The translations under genes were made by a program, and so were the position numbers. From JBFFXF01 sp041569895 (GTDB lineage Bacteria > Planctomycetota > UBA8108 > JACQVS01): a stretch of 14,404 nucleotides of DNA. The stretch covers positions 1 to 14,404 of the forward strand of contig JBFFXF010000186.1 in the NCBI GenBank assembly GCA_041569895.1, written 5' to 3'. The notes under the pieces were generated by a model that was not told the DNA's origin, made no database searches, and worked only from the letters and a program-made list of their open reading frames with translations. Shown here one piece after another: positions 6,463 to 13,260 of this stretch (the stretch's first letter is position 1; each line of letters starts with the position of its first letter).

Positions 6463-7749
6463 TCACAGCCGCGCGAGCACACGCCGCGCCGCGCCGGCGA
6501 TGTGATCGACGTCGTCGTCGGTGTGCGCCGCCGACAGGAAGAGCGCCTCGTACTGTGACGGCGGGAAGTAGACGCCCTCGTCGAGCATGGCGTTGAAGAA
6601 CTTCCCGTAGGCGGCGGTGTCGACGCCCTCGAGCGACGCCAGGTGCTCGATCGGGCCCGAGGCGAAGAAGAGCGTCAGCATCGAGCCGACGCGATTGATC
6701 GAGAGCGACGATCCGTCCGGCATCGCGTCGCGGAGCCCGCGCTCGAGCCGACTGCCGCGCTCCTCGAGCTTTTCGTAGAGGCCGGCGCCCTCGCGTCGGA
6801 TGACGTCGAGCGTCGCGTTGCCCGCGGCGGTCGCCAGCGGATTGCCGGAGAGCGTCCCCGCCTGATAGACCGGACCCACCGGCGACAGGTCCTCGAGGAT
6901 CTCCCGCCGACCGCCGAGCGCGGCGAGCGGCATGCCGCCGCCGACGATCTTCCCGAGCGTGGTGAGATCCGGATCGATGCCGTAGAGCTCCTGCGCGCCG
7001 CCGGGCGCGACCCGGAAACCGGTCATCACCTCGTCGAAGATCAGCAGCGCCCCGTGCGACGCGGTGAGCTCGCGCAGGCCCTGCAGGAAGCCCGGGCGCG
7101 GGGGCACCGTGCCCATGTTGCCGGCGACCGGCTCGACGATCACCGCGGCGATCTCCTCCCGGTGGCGATCGAAGAGCTCCCGAACGCCGTCGAGGTCGTT
7201 GTAGCGCGCCGTCAGCGTCAGCTCCGCCAGCGGCGCGGGCACGCCGGGGCTCGAGGGCACCCCGAAGGTCAGCGAGCCGGAACCCGCCTTGATGAGAAAC
7301 GTGTCGCCGTGACCGTGATAGCACCCCTCGAACTTGAGGATCCGATCCCGGCCGGTGTGGCCCCGAGCGAGACGCGCGGCGGTCATCGTCGCCTCGGTGC
7401 CGGAGCTCAGCAGCCGCACCATGTCCACCGACGGCACCATCTCGACGATCTTCTCGGCGAGCTCGACCTCCGCCAGCGTCGGCGCGCCGAAGCTGGTGCC
7501 GTCGCGCAGCGCGCGAGCGATCGCCTCGACCACCTCCGGGTGCGCGTGACCGAGGATCATCGGACCCCACGAGCCGATCAGATCGACGTACCCGTTGCCG
7601 TCGACGTCGAAGATCCGTGCGCCGGCGCCGCGCTCGATGAACCGCGGCGTTCCGCCGACCGCGCCGAACGCGCGCACCGGCGAGTTGACTCCGCCGGGGA
7701 TCGTGCGTGCAGCACGCTCCAGCAGTCGCTCGCTCCGCTCGATGGTCAT
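6463..7749 (-). CDS. hemL: Glutamate-1-semialdehyde 2,1-aminomutase
   Basis: HemL is the PLP enzyme that converts glutamate-1-semialdehyde to 5-aminolevulinate, the last step of the C5 route. The 428-residue length matches the family. Diagnostic segments are IPGGVNSPVRAF (17-28), SSGTEATMTAARLARG (115-130), KFEGCYHGHGD (139-149), IFDEVMTGFR (237-246) with the PLP-contacting Asp, and TTLGKIVGGGMP (263-274) with the Schiff-base Lys267. The C-terminal SQYEALFLSAAHT block is also typical. ATG 7749 gives the expected N-terminus. A GGAG lies 13 bases upstream, farther than usual. It starts 28 bases after the hemB stop, so the two are very likely cotranscribed. Confidence 0.97.
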   Translation of the reverse strand: MTIERSERLLERAARTIPGGVNSPVRAFGAVGGTPRFIERGAGARIFDVDGNGYVDLIGSWGPMILGHAHPEVVEAIARALRDGTSFGAPTLAEVELAEKIVEMVPSVDMVRLLSSGTEATMTAARLARGHTGRDRILKFEGCYHGHGDTFLIKAGSGSLTFGVPSSPGVPAPLAELTLTARYNDLDGVRELFDRHREEIAAVIVEPVAGNMGTVPPRPGFLQGLRELTASHGALLIFDEVMTGFRVAPGGAQELYGIDPDLTTLGKIVGGGMPLAALGGRREILEDLSPVGPVYQAGTLSGNPLATAAGNATLDVIRREGAGLYEKLEERGSRLERGLRDAMPDGSSLSINRVGSMLTLFFASGPIEHLASLEGVDTAAYGKFFNAMLDEGVYFPPSQYEALFLSAAHTDDDVDHIAGAARRVLARL

Positions 7750-7777
7750 CTCGTCCGTGCTCTCCGTCAGGTGGTCG

Positions 7778-8749
7778 TCACGCGAGCCAGCCCGCGGCCT
7801 GCTTCGCGAAGTAGGTGATGATGATGTCCGCGCCCGCCCGGCGCAGCGCGATGAGGATCTCGGTGGCCGCGCGTCGCTCGTCGATCCAGCCCCGCGCAGC
7901 CGTGGCCTTGACGAGCGAGTACTCTCCGGAGACGTTGTACGCGGCGACCGGCACGTCGACGCGCTCCGCGACCTGGCGCAGGATGTCGAGGTAGGCGAGG
8001 GCCGGCTTGACCATGACGATGTCGGCGCCTTCCTCGATGTCGAGGTCGACCTCGCGGAGCGCCTGCTTGCGGCTCGCGGGGTCCATCTGGTACGCGCCCC
8101 GATCGCCGAACGCCGGGGCGGAGTCCGCCGCGTCGCGGAACGGGCCATAGAACGCCGAGGCGTACTTCGCCGAATAGCTCATGATCGGCAGATCGCGGTG
8201 TCCGGCCGCGTCGAGCGCCTCGCGGATGGCCGCCACCTGGCCGTCGGCCATCGCGGACGGCGCCACCATGTCGACGCCGGCTTCGGCGTAGGTCACGGCC
8301 TCCCGCGCCAGCAGCTCGAGCGTCTCGTCGTTGACGAGCTTGCCGTCGCGGACGACGCCGCAGTGGCCGTGGTCGGTGTACTCGCAGAGGCAGACGTCGG
8401 CGATGACGTGGAGATCGGGTAGCGCCCTCTTCAGGGCGCGCGTCGCCGATGCGATGATGCCGTCCACCGCGTAGCCATCCGAGCCCGTCGCGTCCTTTTT
8501 CTCGGGGATCCCGAAGAGCAGCACGGCGCGGATGCCGGCTGCGAGCGACGCCTCGCACTCGCGCAGCAGCTCATCCACCGAGAGCCGGAACTGTCCGGGC
8601 ATCGAGGGGATCTCGACACGCGCGCCCGTCCCCGGCACGACGAAGAGCGGCTCGACGAGCTGGTCGGCGGCCAGCCGCGTCTCGCGCACCATCGCCCGCA
8701 CTCGCGGATCGTTCCGGAGCCGTCGCAGTCTGTGAATCGGAAACGCCAT
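7778..8749 (-). CDS. hemB: Porphobilinogen synthase (delta-aminolevulinate dehydratase)
   Basis: HemB joins two 5-aminolevulinate molecules into porphobilinogen in the cytoplasm. The 323-residue protein has full length. It carries the cysteine metal site DVCLCEYTDHGHCG (Cys120, Cys122, Cys130), which marks a zinc-type enzyme rather than the Mg-only aspartate-rich type. Both active-site lysines are present: Lys195 in SYSAKYASAFYGPFRDA and Lys248 in VMVKPALAYLD. The N-terminus FPIHRLRRLRNDPRVRAMVRET is typical. The start ATG 8749 is the only reasonable choice. A GAGGAG lies 14 bases upstream and could be masked by a CCTC just before the ATG. Its neighbours on the same strand are hemE, 65 bases upstream, and hemL. 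Confidence 0.97.
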   Translation of the reverse strand: MAFPIHRLRRLRNDPRVRAMVRETRLAADQLVEPLFVVPGTGARVEIPSMPGQFRLSVDELLRECEASLAAGIRAVLLFGIPEKKDATGSDGYAVDGIIASATRALKRALPDLHVIADVCLCEYTDHGHCGVVRDGKLVNDETLELLAREAVTYAEAGVDMVAPSAMADGQVAAIREALDAAGHRDLPIMSYSAKYASAFYGPFRDAADSAPAFGDRGAYQMDPASRKQALREVDLDIEEGADIVMVKPALAYLDILRQVAERVDVPVAAYNVSGEYSLVKATAARGWIDERRAATEILIALRRAGADIIITYFAKQAAGWLA

Positions 8750-8775
8750 CGTCGGAGGTCGATCTCCTCGGGGAT

Positions 8776-8805
8776 CTGTCACGCCGCGCGGACGCCGGGT
8801 GACAG
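8776..8805. promoter_or_regulatory. Hairpin in the hemE-hemB spacer
   Basis: CTGTCAC (8776-8782) and GTGACAG (8799-8805) are exact inverted copies around 16 GC-rich bases that can pair a little further. In the hemE-hemB transcript (minus strand) this would form a stable stem shortly after the hemE stop and upstream of the hemB start. No T tract follows, so it is more likely an mRNA-processing or stability element, or a leaky terminator, than a full terminator. Confidence 0.5.
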
Positions 8806-8814
8806 GGTTCGATC

Positions 8815-9852
8815 TTACCCGAACGACTTCACCGTCTCTACCAGGGCACGCACCGACTCGACCGGGGTCTCGGGCGTGACTCCGTGGCCGAGATTGAAGA
8901 TGAACGCCGGATCGCCGCGACGGTCCTCGAGAATGGCGCGCACCCTCGCGCGCACGTCCTCCGCGGGCGCGAAGAGCGCGGCGGGGTCGAGGTTCCCCTG
9001 CAGGACGATATCGTCGCCGACCGCCGCGCGCGCGGCCTTCAGGGACACGCGCCAGTCGAGGCTGAGACCGCGCGCGCCCGATTCGGCCATCGCCTCGACC
9101 AGGTGCGCGCCGTCGCGCACGAAGAGGATGGTGCGCGCGTCGGGAAAGCGGCTCGACAGTCGCTCGAAGACCTGCCGGTGATACGGCAGCGCGAACTCGC
9201 GGTACTCGTTCGCGCCGAGGCGCCCGGCCCACGTGTCGAAGAGCTGCACCGCCGTCGCTCCCGCGTCGAGCTGCGCCTCGAGGTAGTCCGCCGTCATCGA
9301 CGCGAGGCGCTCCAGGAGCCGACGGAGGAAGTCCGGCTTGCCGTAGAGCGTCCGCATCAGCGTGTCGACGCCGCGCGAGCCCACCCGGCCCTCGATGAGG
9401 TACGACGCCAGCGTGAACGGCGCTCCCGCGAAGCCGAGGACCGCCTTCTCGCCGCCGACGCGCTCGGCGACCCGCCGGATGGTCTCGAGGATCGCCGGCG
9501 TCCCGGTCGCCGGATCGAGGTCGCCGAGCCGATCGAGCGCCGCGTCGTCGCGCACCGGCTCCCGGAAGACCGGCCCCTCCTCGCCGAAATCGAGCGGCGC
9601 GCCCATGGCGCGGAGCGGGATCAGGATGTCCGAGAAGACGATCACCGCGTCGACATCGAACGCCTCGACCGGCAGGAGCGACACCTCGACCGCCAGGTCC
9701 GGGCTCTCGCACATCTCGAGAAACGCGTGGCGCGCCCGGAGCGCGCGGTACTCCGCCAGGTAGCGGCCCGCCTGCCGCATCAGCCACACCGGCGGGCGGC
9801 CGTTGTTTCGGTGGAGAAAGACGTTGCGGAAGAGGTCGAGGGAGCTCGTCAT
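8815..9852 (-). CDS. hemE: Uroporphyrinogen III decarboxylase
   Basis: HemE removes the four acetate carboxyls of uroporphyrinogen III to give coproporphyrinogen III. The 345-residue protein shows the signature PPVWLMRQAGRYLAEYRALR (20-39) with Arg26 and Arg30, the FSDIL motif with Asp75, GFAGAPFTLASYLIEG (140-155) with Tyr151, QLFDTWAG (203-210) and NLGHGVTPETP (320-330) with His323, all in the expected order. ATG 9852 gives the normal N-terminus. No Shine-Dalgarno motif precedes it; the frame is open upstream through a 12-base tandem repeat but is not conserved there. It is the first gene of the minus-strand hemE-hemB-hemL run and diverges from hemC with about 240 bases between start codons. 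I see no clear sigma-70 promoter for it. Confidence 0.97.
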   Translation of the reverse strand: MTSSLDLFRNVFLHRNNGRPPVWLMRQAGRYLAEYRALRARHAFLEMCESPDLAVEVSLLPVEAFDVDAVIVFSDILIPLRAMGAPLDFGEEGPVFREPVRDDAALDRLGDLDPATGTPAILETIRRVAERVGGEKAVLGFAGAPFTLASYLIEGRVGSRGVDTLMRTLYGKPDFLRRLLERLASMTADYLEAQLDAGATAVQLFDTWAGRLGANEYREFALPYHRQVFERLSSRFPDARTILFVRDGAHLVEAMAESGARGLSLDWRVSLKAARAAVGDDIVLQGNLDPAALFAPAEDVRARVRAILEDRRGDPAFIFNLGHGVTPETPVESVRALVETVKSFG

Positions 9853-9864
9853 GCGGTCGATGAT

Positions 9865-9888
9865 GCCGAAAGTGTCGCCGAAAGTGTC
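9865..9888. repeat. 12-base tandem duplication just upstream of hemE
   Basis: GCCGAAAGTGTC occurs twice without a gap at 9865-9876 and 9877-9888. It lies 13 bases before the hemE start codon, where a ribosome-binding site would normally be found, and contributes none. The remaining spacer to 9997 is GC-rich with no gene seen. Confidence 0.7.
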
Positions 9889-9997
9889 GGAGATGGCGAA
9901 GTTCCAGAAGACGGGGGCGCCGGGAGGTGTCGAGGGGCCGGTAACGCCGGAGCGCCGCCACCGGCGCCGGGGCGGCCACGGTAGCCGCCCGCGTCCC

Positions 9998-10026
9998 TTT
10001 TCACCACAACATTCTGCCCCTACAAT
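9998..10026 (+). promoter_or_regulatory. Likely sigma-70 type promoter of the hemC operon
   Basis: TTTTCA (9998-10003) matches four of six bases of the -35 consensus, and TACAAT (10021-10026) five of six of the -10, with an ideal 17-base spacing. It lies in an AT-richer patch unusual for this region. Transcription would start near 10033, leaving about 60 bases of leader before the hemC ATG at 10096. Confidence 0.55.
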
Positions 10027-10095
10027 CATATGTTTCGTTGGCTGCGCGCCAACCCCCGGCCTCAAGGCGGCTTCTGGAGAGCTGCGATCGCTCCG

Positions 10096-11142
10096 ATGGC
10101 CAAGACGGGACGCGTCCGAACCTCCTCGACGCTGCGGATCGGAACCCGCGGCAGCCCGCTCGCCGTCTGGCAGGCCGAGCACGTCCGGGACCTCCTGCGC
10201 TCGGTCGACGCGACGCTCGACGTCGAGATCGTGCGCATCCGGAGCGCCGGCGAGGCGTTTCCGGCTCGCGCCATCGCCTCGATCGGCGTCGGCGTGTTCA
10301 CGCGCGAGATCGACGCCGCCGTGCTCGACGGGCGCGTCGACCTCGGCGTGCACAGCCTCAAGGACATGCCGACGCAGCTCATCGACGGCCTGGCGCTGGC
10401 CGCCGTCCCGGAGCGCGCCTCCCCGCTCGACGCGTGGATCTCGGCCGACGGCACGCCCCTCGCGGACGTCCGGGAGGGCGCCCGCATCGGCACGTCGAGC
10501 CCGCGCCGGGCGGCGCAGCTCCGACACCGGCGTCACGACCTCGAGATCGTCGCGCTGCGCGGCAACGTCGACACCCGATTGCGCAAGATCGTCGAGCAGG
10601 GCCTCGCCGGCACGGTGCTCGCGACCGCCGGGCTGTGGCGGCTCGGCCTCGAGGGGCGCATCACGGAGACCGTGCCGCCGGACTGGATCCTGCCCGCGGT
10701 CGGCCAGGGCGCGCTCGGCATCGTGGCGTCGTCGGAACGCGAGGATCTCCTGGAATTCCTCGCGCGCATCGAGCATCCTCGGTCCCGTCGGCGGATCGAG
10801 GCGGAGCGATCGTTCCTCGCCGCGCTCCGTGGCGGCTGTCAGGTGCCGGCGGGAGCTCTGGCGCGTTTCGAGCGCGACGCAGCTGGTGTGGACAGTGGCG
10901 GCGTGGGCAATGGCGTCGACGAGCGGGTCGACGAGCGGGTCGACGAGCGGGTCGACGACGACGACTTGCTCGTCGAGGGCGTCGTGTGCTCCCTCGACGG
11001 CGCCACCGCGCTGCGCGGCGAGCGGCGCGGCCCGTCTCGCGAGGCGGCCGCGCTGGGAGAGGCCCTCGCGAACGACCTGCTCGCCCGCGGCGGCGACGCC
11101 CTGCTCGAGAAGATCCGCGGCGGAGGCGAGGGAAGTGAGTGA
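10096..11142 (+). CDS. hemC: Hydroxymethylbilane synthase (porphobilinogen deaminase)
   Basis: HemC links four porphobilinogens into hydroxymethylbilane on a covalent dipyrromethane cofactor. Clear motifs are LRIGTRGSPLAVWQAEHV (13-30), GVHSLKDMPTQL (84-95), IGTSSPRRAAQL (131-142), ALRGNVDTRLRK (153-164), PAVGQGALGIV (200-210) and the cofactor loop LRGGCQVPAGA with Cys248. The 348 residues exceed the usual 310 or so. The excess is mostly an insertion at about 262-290 in the C-terminal domain, containing three VDER repeats then VDDDD. ATG 10096 is preferred over ATG 10030, which lies before the expected transcription start; a GGAGAG sits 14 bases upstream of 10096. The stop overlaps the hemD start region, indicating coupled translation. 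Confidence 0.95.
   Translation: MAKTGRVRTSSTLRIGTRGSPLAVWQAEHVRDLLRSVDATLDVEIVRIRSAGEAFPARAIASIGVGVFTREIDAAVLDGRVDLGVHSLKDMPTQLIDGLALAAVPERASPLDAWISADGTPLADVREGARIGTSSPRRAAQLRHRRHDLEIVALRGNVDTRLRKIVEQGLAGTVLATAGLWRLGLEGRITETVPPDWILPAVGQGALGIVASSEREDLLEFLARIEHPRSRRRIEAERSFLAALRGGCQVPAGALARFERDAAGVDSGGVGNGVDERVDERVDERVDDDDLLVEGVVCSLDGATALRGERRGPSREAAALGEALANDLLARGGDALLEKIRGGGEGSE
10915..10958. repeat. In-frame 12-base minisatellite inside hemC
   Basis: GTCGACGAGCGG occurs three times in perfect tandem (10915-10950), followed by a partial fourth copy that grades into GAC repeats. Each unit encodes Val-Asp-Glu-Arg, so copy-number change would keep the frame. It falls between the Cys248 loop and the last beta strands of HemC. 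Confidence 0.9.
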
Positions 11143-12073
11143 GTCGGGGATGGAACGCGTGCAGGGCGGCGGTCCGGTCAGGGACCCGCTCGACATCCGC
11201 GAGCGCACTCTCTCGGGCCTCACCATCGTCGTCACGCGCACGGAAGACCGCAACCCGCTCGCCCAGACGGCGCTCGAGAGGCTCGGCGCAGCCACCCTGT
11301 CGATCCCGTCGATCCGCTTCGCTCCTCCGGACGACACCGGCCCCCTGCGGTCGGCGCTCGATCGCATCCGCCTCGAGGGGAGCGCGGCCTACCAGTGGGT
11401 GCTCTTCACGAGCTCCACCGGCGTGAAGTTCTTCTTCGACGAGGCGAGGGACGTCGGCGTGCCGGAGGCGACGTGGTCCGACTTCCGTTTCGCCGCGGTC
11501 GGACCGACGACCGCGAGCCGGCTGGCATCCGCGGGGGTCAAGGCGGGCCGCGTGGTGATCGGCAGCCGCGCCGACACGCTCGGCCGCATCCTCATCGGCG
11601 AGCATGGCGAGTCCGAGGTGACGGCCGGCCAGCGCTGCCTCCTGCCGCAGGCGGACATCGCCCGCGGCGACCTCCAGGACATCCTGCGCGCCAGAGGAGT
11701 CGAGGTCGATTGCGTCGTGGCGTACCGCACGCTCCCCGAGGATCGGGAGAAGGCGCGTCCGTTCCTCGACGCACTCGCCGAGCGCCGGCGGATCGACGGC
11801 ATCACGTTCGCGAGCCCATCCGCCTTCGAGAACTTCCTCGCGATGACCGACCCGGACGGCCCCCGGGCGATGCGCGAGCAGCCGATCCCGATCTTCTCGA
11901 TCGGCCCGACGACGAGCCAGGCGATCTGCAATCGCGGTTTCACGGTCGCGGCGCAGGCCTCGCCGTTCACGTCGAGCGGACTGATCCAGGCGATCGTCGA
12001 CTACTTCACCAGTCGATCGGAGCGGGACGAGGAACGGGAAGCGGACGCGCGGTCGGGAGACGACGGACCGTGA
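11135..12073 (+). CDS. hemD: Uroporphyrinogen-III synthase
   Basis: HemD cyclises hydroxymethylbilane, inverting ring D, to uroporphyrinogen III. The sequence is poorly conserved in this family, but the two-domain pattern is clear: LSGLTIVVTRTEDR (27-39), WVLFTSSTGVKFFFD (88-102), FAAVGPTTASRLASAGV (119-135), the inter-domain CLLPQADIARGDLQDILRARG (168-188), VVAYRT (194-199), ITFASPSAFENFL (223-235), and IFSIGPTTSQAICNRGF (253-269). Its place directly after hemC confirms it. GTG 11135 was chosen because GGAGG lies eight bases upstream, overlapping the hemC end by eight bases. ATG 11150 is an alternative giving 307 residues. The last 20 residues are highly charged. Its stop overlaps the next start codon by one base. 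Confidence 0.92.
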   Translation: MSESGMERVQGGGPVRDPLDIRERTLSGLTIVVTRTEDRNPLAQTALERLGAATLSIPSIRFAPPDDTGPLRSALDRIRLEGSAAYQWVLFTSSTGVKFFFDEARDVGVPEATWSDFRFAAVGPTTASRLASAGVKAGRVVIGSRADTLGRILIGEHGESEVTAGQRCLLPQADIARGDLQDILRARGVEVDCVVAYRTLPEDREKARPFLDALAERRRIDGITFASPSAFENFLAMTDPDGPRAMREQPIPIFSIGPTTSQAICNRGFTVAAQASPFTSSGLIQAIVDYFTSRSERDEEREADARSGDDGP

Positions 12074-13257
12074 TGAGCGCACTCGCCCGCAGTCAACGGC
12101 CGACGACGACCCGGGTCCGATGGGCCATCGCGCTCGGCGTCGGCCTCGTCGGTCTCGTCCTGGCTGCGGGCTGCGCGCTGACACCGCTGGGCGGGCGCCC
12201 CACCGGCGCGCCCGGCGGGAGCCGGTCCCCGATGGGGAGCGACCTGCGGGTCTGGCGGGTCGCCTTTCACTGCCACTCGAAGCTCTCGCACGACTCGGAC
12301 GGGTCGTTCGAGCGCATCGCGCGATCCGCGCGAGAGGTCGGTGTCGACGCGGTGATCCTCACGGACCACTACGAGCACGGCAACATGAGCAAGGCGCCGC
12401 GCGGCCTGCTCGACGGCGTGCTCCTCGTGCCCGGCGTCGAGATCCGCGGCATGGGCGGCTCGCTCCTCGCCTTCGGGTTCCGCAGCGAGTTCCCGCGCAA
12501 GGACCCGCCGGAGGAGCTCATCGCCCGGTTTCGTGCGGAGGGCGGACTGGTGGTCGCCGGGCACATCGAGCGCATCGACGAGTGGTCGCTCCCGGTCGAC
12601 GGCATCGAGATCCTCAACCTGCATGCCACGGTCGAGGCGCAGAGCGTGCTGTCGATCCTCGGACGCGCCGTCGTCCTGCCGCCGGACCGGTTCTTCGAGA
12701 GCGCGCTCGAGTACCCGGCCGAGAACATCGCCACCTGGGACCGGCTGCTGCGCGACGGCCGGCGACTGCCGCCGCTGCTCGGTTGCGATGCGCACGAGAA
12801 CATCGCTCTGTTCGGCATCACGGTCGGCACGTACGCGGAGCTCTTCCGGCTCTTCTCGAATCACGTGCTCGCCGCCGAGCTCACGGAGGAGGCGATCGTC
12901 GACGCGATCCGCCACGGGCGGCTCTACTGCGTGTTCGACCATCTCGGCGACGCCTCCGGTTTCTCGGTCACCTACGGCCGCCCGGAGGACCGGGAGACCA
13001 GGACCATCGTCGGCGGCACGGCGCCCCATGAGCCCGCCTCGATGCTCGAGGTGATCGTGCCGCGAGAGGCCGAGATCCGCGTCGTGCGAGACGGCGAGCG
13101 TCTCGCCACCGTGCTCGGGACGCGGCTGGAGCAGCGGCTGCCGGGCGCGGGCGTCTATCGCGTCGAGGTGTTCCTCGACGACCGCCCCTGGATCGTCTCG
13201 AGCCCGATTCGCATCGAGGACCGCCCGCCGTCTCCGCGGCCCGTGAAGACCGATTGA
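12073..13257 (+). CDS. PHP-domain metal-dependent hydrolase, predicted lipoprotein
   Basis: PHP proteins use three metals to cleave phosphoesters. The 394-residue product opens with a signal peptide whose lipobox LAAGC (Cys34, Ala at +2) predicts a lipid-anchored envelope protein. The PHP fold follows with its metal ligands visible: HCH (His66, His68), SHDSDGSFE, ILTDHYEHGN (Asp98, His99), PGVEIRG (Glu123), VAGHIER (His164), NLHAT (His184) and the late GCDAHEN (Asp239, His241). Residues from about 320 to 385 resemble a small beta domain. The substrate is unknown; an extracytoplasmic phosphoesterase role is inferred. The ATG overlaps the hemD stop as TGATG, so it is translated with the hem genes although its role in haem synthesis is unlikely. 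The next gene starts three bases after its stop. Confidence 0.88.
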   Translation: MSALARSQRPTTTRVRWAIALGVGLVGLVLAAGCALTPLGGRPTGAPGGSRSPMGSDLRVWRVAFHCHSKLSHDSDGSFERIARSAREVGVDAVILTDHYEHGNMSKAPRGLLDGVLLVPGVEIRGMGGSLLAFGFRSEFPRKDPPEELIARFRAEGGLVVAGHIERIDEWSLPVDGIEILNLHATVEAQSVLSILGRAVVLPPDRFFESALEYPAENIATWDRLLRDGRRLPPLLGCDAHENIALFGITVGTYAELFRLFSNHVLAAELTEEAIVDAIRHGRLYCVFDHLGDASGFSVTYGRPEDRETRTIVGGTAPHEPASMLEVIVPREAEIRVVRDGERLATVLGTRLEQRLPGAGVYRVEVFLDDRPWIVSSPIRIEDRPPSPRPVKTD

Positions 13258-13260
13258 TTG

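Noticed and set aside
8815..11367. An 850-residue open frame on the minus strand that includes hemE
   Set aside because: Only the part from 9852 downward is HemE; the upstream part is antisense to hemC and hemD and is Arg/Ala/Glu-rich shadow sequence of a high-GC genome.
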